In this document: piece after piece, positions 9,501 through 16,576 of the stretch
Numbering within the stretch: position 1 is the stretch's first letter
Layout of the letters: every line of letters starts with the position of its first letter
Source of the DNA: Bacteriovoracia bacterium
Lineage (GTDB): Bacteria; Bdellovibrionota; Bacteriovoracia; Bacteriovoracales; Bacteriovoracaceae
Length of the DNA: 64,000 bases
Assembly: GCA_030431635.1 (NCBI GenBank)
Contig: JAUIIL010000009.1
Span: 1-64,000, forward strand
Reading direction: 5' to 3'
The notes under the pieces: generated by a model
Databases searched by the model: none
The model's input: only the letters and a program-made list of their open reading frames with translations
What the model was told of the DNA's origin: nothing
Program-made: the position numbers and the translations under genes

Positions 9501-10491
9501 CTTATTATACAAGTTTGGTTGGAGAGCTGACAACGAGCTAGGAATAATTGACAAGAGAATTGGAAACCAAATACAACGACACAATAGAGCAAAGACAGAG
9601 CGATATGGAAAAAAGTATTCTTGGATTGGTTTTTATAAATATGCAGGGATATTAGCTTCAAAAGGATTATTAAAAGAAGATCGTATTACTTTATTGTCAG
9701 AAGAAATTGATCCATCTTTTCCATTAGAGATGAAATTTGACGAATTGGACTTAGTAAAATGGAATATTGCTTCTTCAAAAGATGATAGGAAGTGGATGGA
9801 AAAAGAAGAAATCTTACTTCCCGAGGATTTGCTTAGAAGAAAAAATTTAAAAGGCAAAGGTAAGTATTGGGTTTTAATTAGTGCATATCTGTCTCTATCG
9901 GATGAAATTACAGACAGAAACATATTTGGTTTTGTTACAACTCTGCTGTTTGCCAAGAGTAGTACACCTAACGTGATTACTAAGTTCAATTCTGGCTACC
10001 CCGGAGATGTTGCGCGAAGAGAAAATGTTGAGCTATATGGTATAACATCCGGTGAAATTCCTTGGGCCAAATCCTTTCTTGATGTTATGGATGAAGTTGA
10101 ATCTTATGAAAGTGATGAACATGGTGAAAATTTAACTTGTGAATATAGAAATGATGGTCTTGAAAAATGGTTGAAGAGTGCGGGAATTTACTACTTTCCA
10201 GTCCGGAAAATGATTCAAAATTGTAATTTGAAAAAGAAACTAAATAGTCTTGAATTTATTAATGAAAATGGTGAAGTTGTTTCAACTTCAATTAAGGCGC
10301 CTGAGGGCTATAATGGTGATTTGTTCTATGTTAGGGAAGATATCTTGATGCGGTATAAAGGAAACAGGGATGCAGTAACATTTTGCTGGGGGGAAAAGGA
10401 AATCCGTAAAAGTCGCTATGAAATTGAAGAATGGCAGCGAGAGTTAGCTAGATCTTATAAGAATATCTGGAGACAAGTTATTAAAAGGTAA
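6565..10491 (+). CDS. PD-(D/E)XK nuclease - STAND NTPase (candidate phage sensor/effector)
   Basis: A 1308-residue multidomain protein. Residues 1-160 resemble an Mrr/PD-(D/E)XK nuclease: G45-I-E47-F, then Q68-C-K70 in GWQCKWY. Residues 310-560 are a P-loop NTPase: Walker A AEAGVGKTE (Lys333), Walker B VIDGLNE (Asp404) and an arginine in ATVRPAY, typical of STAND ATPases. The remaining 700 residues are helical and repeat-like with no clear family. This nuclease-STAND-repeat layout matches Avs-type antiviral sensors, in which ligand binding to the repeats drives oligomerisation and DNA cleavage. What is unusual is the upstream radical SAM gene and 129-aa gene, 19 bases away. Earlier ATGs at 6551 and 6561 are quickly stopped, fixing the start at 6565. 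Confidence 0.85.
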   Translation: MTINWEKFGDLSGASDRNFELLCRGLVRINYGQYGQFVSYSNMAGIEFYIDLEKDCPLGNKDVCIGWQCKWYEIQQGRAIGTTRRNQIQDAILKTEKYHDNITDWVLWTKHTLTEGDQKWFRGIESRLRLHLYDSEDIETLAKGSATAFFNSYFGNLALDLSSLSYLNEISFSPIAPRWNPEVHQLVDIEREARKHLGNPMSWEVFNKLSNELLTYSDHILKKLEDYAERTDLLDDTVLLIVKSIGLSEHLKNCYSKLESNEFEISFLEIKKFELTENNRVLCRLYRKKSDVLGLYVNNLLSFHQSALNQLENLREFLEQRIVVVSAEAGVGKTEFAASIASESLNTISGVILHGKNLTRNSSLNSLVSSFSINGDSVLTFERLSLALSSIAERHGKKVAIVIDGLNESEDPRMWKDILREVNTMLKKLNNVIVFATVRPAYLKESVHKEFQVIESEGFGKDLDDAIEKYFEYYKINAVPGVLPMDMLSHPLNLRLFCETVNPSRAGWIELDSAPQSLMSLFEIHLRNSAERIAELSHFDHRIYSSDVTIALNKFGNYLWENNVRSLPQEQFRNIISDQNRPWGHSLLALMESGGLLIRSKFGNEDHVYPIFDAFAGFLMADSILRSVGSVQFENWVKSEENRELLFGDHTKSHTYSEDIINAFVALTPNKIYGRNFWSYFDGEEKEKLVLKCMEIEKRYLDSETLAELENIFLLGKANKRSWLRLYYIKGLRNHPLNVKWTDKILSSLSISVRDSSWTEWVKEQKKGFVGVIEDLNEHLLSDEPKVSVSTFIYFKWLLTSNDREIRDRTSELFYNLGIKYPELLFKITIKSLSLDDDYISSRLISICFGVITSLNYCVQNDVDITVNFLFKINENLIGDEAKKPNDNYIIRHYVKHIVEYLRNDDNFSNLDTIKDFSFNFKPEPEVERINIDDPRRVDLRYSIQMDFENYTLGRLFRDRRNYDNKHVGHKDCVSYVYGLLYKFGWRADNELGIIDKRIGNQIQRHNRAKTERYGKKYSWIGFYKYAGILASKGLLKEDRITLLSEEIDPSFPLEMKFDELDLVKWNIASSKDDRKWMEKEEILLPEDLLRRKNLKGKGKYWVLISAYLSLSDEITDRNIFGFVTTLLFAKSSTPNVITKFNSGYPGDVARRENVELYGITSGEIPWAKSFLDVMDEVESYESDEHGENLTCEYRNDGLEKWLKSAGIYYFPVRKMIQNCNLKKKLNSLEFINENGEVVSTSIKAPEGYNGDLFYVREDILMRYKGNRDAVTFCWGEKEIRKSRYEIEEWQRELARSYKNIWRQVIKR

Positions 10492-10589
10492 GTATCCAGT
10501 GATGACAAAAAATGTGTTTACTGAAAAGTTGGTTCAAGATTCTGCTCAGGATGTAGTGAGTCCATGAGTGAGGAGTCAGACCTGATGTC

Positions 10590-10612
10590 CGACTCGAATT
10601 AGTTCGGGCATT
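10590..10612. repeat. Fragment of the dispersed repeat (TAGTTCGGGCAT)
   Basis: TAGTTCGGGCAT at 10600-10611 is identical to the opening of copy A (4671-4682) and matches the core of copies B and C. It sits exactly at the end of the minus-strand nucleotidyltransferase module, separating it from the nuclease-STAND gene. Confidence 0.5.
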
Positions 10613-11178
10613 TATCCTCTCAAATAAGCTTGCATTTTAAACTCATGATTAATCCTATTCCTTGGATTAAAAGTCGCTTTAGCAATCTGATACAAACTAG
10701 AAAACTTTTTGTGTTTTTTCAAGTAGGCCTTTAAATCGGCCAGGGTATGATTATAGCCCTCAACACGAAACTTAAGCTCTGGGCAAAATTTAAGAATATA
10801 AGCATGAGTTTTAAGGTATTTTTCTTGATGGAGAACAAAAGTGAAGCGAGTACTTTTTTTGCAAAGTGGTTTTAAGATTTCCCAATTTTGCGAGTTCAGC
10901 GGATGATTTTCTATAATCAAGAGAAATTGCCCTAACCATTTGGGATTATATTCTTGGCCTTGCAAAATTCGACGAAGCTTCGATGGAGAAAGAAAGGGAG
11001 AGTAGCGGTGAAGCCAATTGAAAAACGTTTGTGTCGTTCTTGAGTCAATTTGCATATGATTTGTCGCCTCGGTAACAAACTCTTCCAAATCGACATAGTC
11101 TTTCAGCGGAGGACGGATTCCCAAATTACCACCAAAATAAATAAGCTTATCAAGGAATGTGATTTTGTCTTCAGACAT
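10612..11178 (-). CDS. Hypothetical partner of nucleotidyltransferase
   Basis: A 188-residue, basic, soluble protein with no signal peptide or recognised domain. It contains several aromatic-rich helical stretches (TFFNWLHRY, LGQFLLIIE). Its start overlaps the end of the nucleotidyltransferase gene by 8 bases, so the two are translated together. Paired NTase modules of this kind are commonly toxin-antitoxin-like, and this protein would then be the partner of the NTase; that is inference from gene order only. Confidence 0.65.
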   Translation of the reverse strand: MSEDKITFLDKLIYFGGNLGIRPPLKDYVDLEEFVTEATNHMQIDSRTTQTFFNWLHRYSPFLSPSKLRRILQGQEYNPKWLGQFLLIIENHPLNSQNWEILKPLCKKSTRFTFVLHQEKYLKTHAYILKFCPELKFRVEGYNHTLADLKAYLKKHKKFSSLYQIAKATFNPRNRINHEFKMQAYLRG

Positions 11179-11704
11179 TTTTTAATTCCTTTTCAATAAT
11201 CTTTAATCGTTTATGAAAATCATGCTGAAATTTTTCAACATCAGGCATGTGATGGGATTTAAGAAAATCTAGGGCTTCTTGTAATTCATTTGCTGAGACT
11301 TTCAGAGATTGAATATCGTCTTTATCTTTGGGATCAGAGTCACCTCGATAAAAATAGGCTGCGACTTTAAGTTTGATGAGATCAATTCTGGCGACATAAA
11401 AAAGCTTGATATTTGAATAAGAGCTGTCAGTCAGTAAGCGTTTTTCAAACTGTGGAGGCATAGTGAGATTATCAGCTTGGTCATTGAGCCAATGGGGAAG
11501 TCCATATTTGGCACCAATTTTTTCAATTTGCTTGAGGATCTTTTTATCTTCTATGGCCTTGATAGTATCGATATCCATGGTCATGCGGTTGGAATAGCCA
11601 TGCAAATGCAGAGCAAAGGCGCCAATGACAATCAGTTCAATTTCAAGCTCTTCTTGAGTGAGCCATTGGTTGAGTTCTTTAAGAGGTATTTTGAGATCTT
11701 GCAT
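11171..11704 (-). CDS. Nucleotidyltransferase-fold protein (DUF6036/AbiEii-like)
   Basis: A 177-residue protein with a minimal nucleotidyltransferase core: Gly28 in the VIGAFALHLHGYSNR helix followed by MDID (Asp44, Asp46), the usual metal-binding Asp-x-Asp pair, and further acidic residues near 118-125 (GDSDPKDKDD). This resembles DUF6036 and AbiEii-type NTases, several of which are toxins that modify tRNA or nucleotides. It is the first gene of a two-gene minus-strand operon lying between two copies of the dispersed repeat. Toxin function is an inference. Confidence 0.75.
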   Translation of the reverse strand: MQDLKIPLKELNQWLTQEELEIELIVIGAFALHLHGYSNRMTMDIDTIKAIEDKKILKQIEKIGAKYGLPHWLNDQADNLTMPPQFEKRLLTDSSYSNIKLFYVARIDLIKLKVAAYFYRGDSDPKDKDDIQSLKVSANELQEALDFLKSHHMPDVEKFQHDFHKRLKIIEKELKNV

Positions 11705-11744
11705 AGTGGTTATATTATATAACTATTTATTGATTTTGGCAAAT

Positions 11745-11905
11745 AGGGCGGACCAGGTCTGCCTATGAAGTGAAACATACTGAAATAACGTGAAAGAAAA
11801 TGAAAACGAGAAAGCGTGGACAAGACTCTTTGTCCTTCTATCCAAACGAAATAACTGGATTTTTGGTTGCTAGGTTTTTCATATCGGGTAGTTCGGGCAT
11901 GGGAT
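11745..11905. repeat. Dispersed intergenic repeat, copy B
   Basis: Shares with copies A and C the GTGAAA...ATGAAAA tracts (about 11770-11805) and the 17-base TCGGGTAGTTCGGGCAT (11884-11900), which is identical to 19999-20015. It occupies most of the gap between the NTase module and the metal RND operon. Apart from this repeat, 11705-12023 holds no gene that I can support; 11906-12023 is presumably the promoter region of the RND operon, but no clear -35/-10 pair was found. Confidence 0.55.
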
Positions 11906-12023
11906 ATTTAATATCATAGTGTATTTTAATTAAAAATATTAATCTTGATAAGAATCATAAGTTTACAGAAAATTGACTTAATCTCTGTTGTAATTCGTCC
12001 GATACTAAGATATAACTACTATT

Positions 12024-12356
12024 ATGAAGTTGTTTTTAGTTATTATGTTAATCTTCTCAACTCTTGCTGATTTTACGTCGGCTTCTGTCATTGATTTAGA
12101 GAATGCATCAATTGGCAAGAGTTCTACTTCATGTAATGATGTGGATTTACACCAAGAATCAGATAGAGAGCATGAAGAAGAGAATCACGAGCATCACTGT
12201 CATTGCCATACAGGACACTCTCATACAGCAGTAAATTACTTAACCTCAGCGTCAGCGAAGCCAGTTTTTAATCAAACAAAACTCAAATATCCATTATTCC
12301 AAAACAGTAAAACTCAAAATTACCATTACGATGTCATCCGTCCTCCTATTGCCTAA
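12024..12356 (+). CDS. Small exported His-rich protein heading the metal RND operon
   Basis: A 110-residue protein with a signal peptide (MKLFLVIMLIFSTL..., cleavage near residue 20) and a metal-binding stretch around residues 50-70 rich in His, Glu and Cys (HEHHCHCHTGHSH). Similar short His-rich exported proteins often open czc/cus-type operons and may sequester or deliver metal in the periplasm. No strong Shine-Dalgarno precedes the ATG. Function is inferred from composition and position. Confidence 0.7.
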   Translation: MKLFLVIMLIFSTLADFTSASVIDLENASIGKSSTSCNDVDLHQESDREHEEENHEHHCHCHTGHSHTAVNYLTSASAKPVFNQTKLKYPLFQNSKTQNYHYDVIRPPIA

Positions 12357-12407
12357 TTTTATTATTCTCTAGTTATTTAGGTATTAATTTTAATTAGGAC
12401 ATTTAAT

Positions 12408-13631
12408 ATGTATGCGTATGTAATAGCATTACTGATATTTTCAGTAAGTGTGAGTTTTGCTAATGAAAACTGCAAAATCACTAATATAAACAATTTTTAC
12501 AATTATGTGAGAGATAATGGCCCTACACTTCGTGAGGTTGAGAAACAAAAAGAACAAGTTAGTTCTGAGATAGACCTTGCTGAACAGAGACCCAATCCAC
12601 AAATTAATATAGATTATTTAAAAGGTGATCAATTTGGATTAGATGTTAATAACTATACTCTCTCGGCTCAACATATAATTGAATTTGGCTCAAAAAGAGA
12701 TAAACGAATATCTAAGGCCAAAGCTTTTAAAACTTTAAATGAATCTAAATTAGATTTGAGCCTATATAACTCGAACTCTAATTCAGCTTTGATATATCAA
12801 AAAGTAGCTCAGTTAGAAATTCTGATTGTATCTGTTAAAGAAGCAAGTAATACCTTTGATAAAGTTATAAAAAAACTGGCTTCACGAAAAAGATTAAACC
12901 CTGAAGAGACGGTTTCTTTATCAACTTTAAGACTTGCTTCAAATGATTATAAGGCCCAATTAAATGACCTTGAAAATCAAAAGAATCTGCTAGAAGGAAA
13001 ATTAGAGTTTTTTATAAAATGTGAAGGCCTTAAACCTAAATATCATAATTTCAAATTCCCAGAGAACGATAGTGTTACGGATAGTAATGAACAATCAGGA
13101 CTTGTTAAGCTTGAAGATTTTAAAGTTGATCTTGCCAGTGAAGAGCTTGAGGTTCAAAAATCACTAGGCTATTCAAATATTCAAATAGGGCCAATGGTTG
13201 AATATCAAACTCAAGGAAATGATGAGTTTGTTTCGGCTGGGGTTTCTATCTCTTTTGCGTTACCACTTTTCCATACTAATGACGGAGGGAAATTAAAGGC
13301 ACTCAATGGCCTACGAACGCAAAAGGTTCAATCATCAAACGCAAAAAATATGCTTTTGATTGAAAGAAAAAACCTTGTAAAAAAATATAATCGTTCTTTA
13401 AGAACATATCAAAATATGCCAACTCTAAAAGAGCTTGAGACAAAACATACTCAGGTGGAGAGCTTATTTGCCAGAGGGGTTGTTTCAATTCCAATGACTA
13501 TTGAATCTCACAGACAACAAGTGGATTTTCTTAGGTCAAGATTTGAAACAGAAAATGACCTGTTATCAACTTACATAAAAATAAACTTAATAGATGGAGA
13601 CTTAAAAGGTTTCGATAACTTAATAAGATGA
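12408..13631 (+). CDS. TolC/CzcC-like outer-membrane efflux protein
   Basis: Outer-membrane channel-type protein, 407 residues, signal peptide ending near ANA-like FANENC. The sequence has the two TolC-type helical hairpin repeats, e.g. VEKQKEQVSSEIDLAEQRPNPQI in the first half and EVQKSLGYSNIQIGPMVEYQ in the second. CzcC-type members pair with HME-RND pumps. It lies in the operon that ends in the CzcA-like pump, with AGGA upstream of its start. A second TolC-like protein follows two genes later, which is unusual. Confidence 0.82.
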   Translation: MYAYVIALLIFSVSVSFANENCKITNINNFYNYVRDNGPTLREVEKQKEQVSSEIDLAEQRPNPQINIDYLKGDQFGLDVNNYTLSAQHIIEFGSKRDKRISKAKAFKTLNESKLDLSLYNSNSNSALIYQKVAQLEILIVSVKEASNTFDKVIKKLASRKRLNPEETVSLSTLRLASNDYKAQLNDLENQKNLLEGKLEFFIKCEGLKPKYHNFKFPENDSVTDSNEQSGLVKLEDFKVDLASEELEVQKSLGYSNIQIGPMVEYQTQGNDEFVSAGVSISFALPLFHTNDGGKLKALNGLRTQKVQSSNAKNMLLIERKNLVKKYNRSLRTYQNMPTLKELETKHTQVESLFARGVVSIPMTIESHRQQVDFLRSRFETENDLLSTYIKINLIDGDLKGFDNLIR

Positions 13632-13642
13632 GGAGTTTTTGT

Positions 13643-14287
13643 ATGAAAAACATAGTTACTATTATTTTACTATCACTGACATTTTATTCTTGTAGCAAAG
13701 GTGGGGATGAAAGACTGAAAGAACAAGAAAGTATTCGTTCTCAAGAACAAATTAATGCTCAAAATGAAAATCAGCGTGAATGGGCCGAAAAAATGGAAAA
13801 AGATCTTAACCAAAGAAAACATTTCATAGAAGCAATTGAAGGTAGCTTCACTGGAGAAGCTGCTGTTGGTGATATTGACTTTGATATTAAGGCCAGATTC
13901 ACTTCAAGTATTCCTATTGCTTATTCAGACAGAATAAGAACTTTGGATGAAATTAATTACGAGTTATCTAACCTAGCACTTAACATGAATATCAAACTTG
14001 AAAACCCAAGAGTGAGCAATAGTGCTGCTAGCTGTATTGTGGAGAACTATCGCCCTGATATAAACAAAGGAATTATCAATATTATTTCTGAATCTTGTAA
14101 AAATACCTTTAAGCTGATGCTTGCAGATGATTTCACCATTAGCGATTTTCAAACTCAAGAAAGAAGAGCAATGCAACTAGCTCAAAGTGTTAGAAATAAC
14201 GAGATCGAGCAAATTGATATTTTGAGTGGGCTTTTTGAATCAAGTGTTAGCACTAACGAATATGAATTTAAGCTAAAGAGAGATTAA
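13643..14287 (+). CDS. Putative lipoprotein in metal RND operon
   Basis: About 214 residues. The N-terminus has a lipoprotein-type signal (LTFYSC, a slightly non-standard lipobox), then a charged coiled-coil-like stretch rich in Glu/Gln (about residues 20-55). The ATG at 13643 is preferred because GAGGAG lies just upstream; an ATG at 13628 in the same frame overlaps the preceding gene. No family recognised. Co-transcribed with the two TolC-like genes. Confidence 0.7.
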   Translation: MKNIVTIILLSLTFYSCSKGGDERLKEQESIRSQEQINAQNENQREWAEKMEKDLNQRKHFIEAIEGSFTGEAAVGDIDFDIKARFTSSIPIAYSDRIRTLDEINYELSNLALNMNIKLENPRVSNSAASCIVENYRPDINKGIINIISESCKNTFKLMLADDFTISDFQTQERRAMQLAQSVRNNEIEQIDILSGLFESSVSTNEYEFKLKRD

Positions 14288-14288
14288 T

Positions 14289-15542
14289 ATGAAAAAACTA
14301 ATATTATTATTATTCTTTATTCTAATTAATCAAATTGTAGTGGCACAAGATACGGTTATATCTTTAGATCAGGTTGCTCAGAAGGTTAAGGAAACGAATT
14401 ATTCTGTTTTAGAAAATGCTCAAAGAGTATATCAGGCCAAAGAAACAATAAACTTTAGTAAAAGAAATTTATTACCTAGACTTAATTTTTGGAACATTTT
14501 GAAACTTCCCTTTGATTGGGCATCTGCTATAGATATTGTCCAAGACTTAGCTCCCTTTTTAGTTCCAAATAACTGGTTTAGGGTTTCAGAAAGTAAACTG
14601 TTTTACTTAGCGCAAAAAGAGCAATATAGGGCATTATGGGCGAATGAAGTAATGACCTCTAAGCTTTTATATCTCAACACACTACGAGATATTGATTTTT
14701 TGAGTTTATTAGAAAATCAAAGTCGTCAATTAAAAGAGCTTATTGATATTGTTGAGACAAGAGCTGTTTTTGGTGAAGTTCCTCCCCAAGTTTTAAAATT
14801 TTTGAAAATTAGAAAACTGGAAGTACAAGAGGATATTCGATCCCTTGAAACTCTTGTATTTGAAGAGACTAAAGCTCTTACTCTTTTAATGGGCCTACCT
14901 CAAGAAACAAAGCTTAGATTACAGAGTATTCAACTACCTAATGTGGAAGATTTGTCTGCAATATCTTTCGACACATTTATTTTTAGGGCCATAGATAACG
15001 CTCCTGAGATAAACCAGTACATATATGTCAAGGAAGCTCTTAAATATGTTAAAAAGGAAGCATACTTCTCATTTCTTGGCTCATCAACAACATCGAGAGG
15101 AATCTCTAGTGGTGTTTTCAACAATATTCCCATTCAGGATGGGCTTGGATTTGGTTTAGGTAGTTCTATACGAATTTCTAAGAGTGAAGGTCAGATTATT
15201 GATATTAACAAACAAGCAACTACAGAAGTAATAAAGAAAAGCCTTTATGTCTTAGTTAATAATTTTAACTCTTATATTGAAAATATTGATAATCAAAACG
15301 AAAGATTTAAGCTCGCAGAAGAAAACTATGAAGTTGTTAAAACTCAGTTAATCCTCGGCATGAGTCTTGATCCTATAGAAATACTCGAAAGCATTCAAAA
15401 CCTTTTTGATGTTTCAATTTCACTCACAAACTACAAATATGAAGTAGTCAATACGATGGAAAAAATCAAAAGAAGTATTTTCAATGAAGATTATTCGAAA
15501 AAAGAAGGAAGGCTTGAAACTCTCTTGGAAGGAGTAAATTAA
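14289..15542 (+). CDS. Second TolC-like outer-membrane protein
   Basis: A 417-residue exported protein (signal peptide ending near VVAQ) with the long amphipathic helices of the outer-membrane efflux (OEP) family; paired segments around residues 110-190 and 310-400 are consistent with two TolC repeats. It shares little obvious sequence with the first TolC-like protein of this operon. Its end overlaps the next ATG by one base. Either the two form mixed channels or one has a structural role; neither can be decided from sequence. Confidence 0.7.
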   Translation: MKKLILLLFFILINQIVVAQDTVISLDQVAQKVKETNYSVLENAQRVYQAKETINFSKRNLLPRLNFWNILKLPFDWASAIDIVQDLAPFLVPNNWFRVSESKLFYLAQKEQYRALWANEVMTSKLLYLNTLRDIDFLSLLENQSRQLKELIDIVETRAVFGEVPPQVLKFLKIRKLEVQEDIRSLETLVFEETKALTLLMGLPQETKLRLQSIQLPNVEDLSAISFDTFIFRAIDNAPEINQYIYVKEALKYVKKEAYFSFLGSSTTSRGISSGVFNNIPIQDGLGFGLGSSIRISKSEGQIIDINKQATTEVIKKSLYVLVNNFNSYIENIDNQNERFKLAEENYEVVKTQLILGMSLDPIEILESIQNLFDVSISLTNYKYEVVNTMEKIKRSIFNEDYSKKEGRLETLLEGVN

Positions 15543-16015
15543 TGAAAAAGATATTATTAATAGTTAGTTTTATGATTTTATCATCTTGTAAATATGATGG
15601 GCCATTTTCTAGGGTTAAGAACCTTAAAGAAGGTAAGGAAAAAGTTGAGGTGATTGTTAATGATGAATTAACATCTGAAAATCAAGCATTACTCAGAGAC
15701 TATTTTGGGCAAATTAAGAATGTTATTTATGAAATAAAAAATAATTCTAAAATTCAAAAATATATTCACAAGAAATTTAGCAAATTTTTTAAAAGCACTA
15801 TTTGTAATGAAATTCTTCTGGATGAAGTTAACTACCAAACAATTATGGAAAAGTGTCAAGTTAGTGGCTTTTATATTTGTTCAGAGGAAGTCCGTGAATA
15901 CAAAGCATTACTAGCTGTGTCTAAAAAGATTCTTTCGGAGTCAGAATTTAGCAAGGTTATAGAAGAAGAAAAATGCAAAGAAAAATTAACGAATCTAGGA
16001 GTAATAAATGAATAA
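15542..16015 (+). CDS. Small lipoprotein in metal RND operon
   Basis: A 157-residue protein with a clear lipobox (LSSC, Cys16) after a short hydrophobic stretch. The rest is charged and helical with four further cysteines (TICNE, EKCQ, YICSE, EEKCKE), suggesting disulfides or metal ligands. Family unknown. Overlaps its neighbours on both sides (1 base and 8 bases), so it is firmly part of the operon. Confidence 0.72.
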   Translation: MKKILLIVSFMILSSCKYDGPFSRVKNLKEGKEKVEVIVNDELTSENQALLRDYFGQIKNVIYEIKNNSKIQKYIHKKFSKFFKSTICNEILLDEVNYQTIMEKCQVSGFYICSEEVREYKALLAVSKKILSESEFSKVIEEEKCKEKLTNLGVINE

Positions 16016-16565
16016 GAAGTTATTAATGGTATTGATTGTTTTGCTTACATTAAATTTTCAAGCCTTTGGAAATGAAAACTCTTCAACCCATCAACATAAT
16101 GATGAAGAACACTCTGAAAATGATGGCCACAATCATAAAAAAAAGAAGTCTCAATCTGAAGATGAACATAAAGATGGAGATGAAGAGGAACATGGGCATG
16201 GCGTTGGAGGAAAAGCAGTTGGAGAAGGAAAGGCCATCGTAGAGATAAGTGAAGAAAAAGGATTTAAACTCTCCAAAGAAGCAATTAAAACACTCGAGCT
16301 AAAATTACTTAATGTTGATAGTGACGAATTCTTAATTGAAAAAACGACTCTAGTTACTTCAAAAAAACTTAAAGGTGTTTACCGCTTCAGAGGTGGTTTT
16401 TTTAAGCTTCTTCCTGTAGAGCTAAAAAAAGAAGTTGATGGGAAATATCTTGTAAAAGTGAAAGGAGTTGATTTTGGAGATCAAATAGTTATTAACGGAG
16501 TTGGACTACTTAGAGTTGCTGATGTGTATTCAACAGATAAGGCAGAGTACTCTCACTCTCACTAG
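16008..16565 (+). CDS. Mini CzcB-like adaptor with His-rich N-terminus
   Basis: A 185-residue exported protein. After the signal peptide comes a His/Asp/Glu-rich linker (about residues 24-65), then VEISEEKGFKLSKEAIKTLELK and a closing section with FFKLLPVEL and VNGVGLLRV-like wording. These two parts match the first and last pieces of HME-type periplasmic adaptors (membrane-proximal domain), but the lipoyl, hairpin and most of the beta-barrel are missing; full adaptors have about 350-500 residues. It directly precedes the CzcA-like pump, so it probably serves as a reduced adaptor or metal chaperone. The assignment is partly inference. Confidence 0.65.
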   Translation: MNKKLLMVLIVLLTLNFQAFGNENSSTHQHNDEEHSENDGHNHKKKKSQSEDEHKDGDEEEHGHGVGGKAVGEGKAIVEISEEKGFKLSKEAIKTLELKLLNVDSDEFLIEKTTLVTSKKLKGVYRFRGGFFKLLPVELKKEVDGKYLVKVKGVDFGDQIVINGVGLLRVADVYSTDKAEYSHSH

Positions 16566-16576
16566 GATGTATAATA

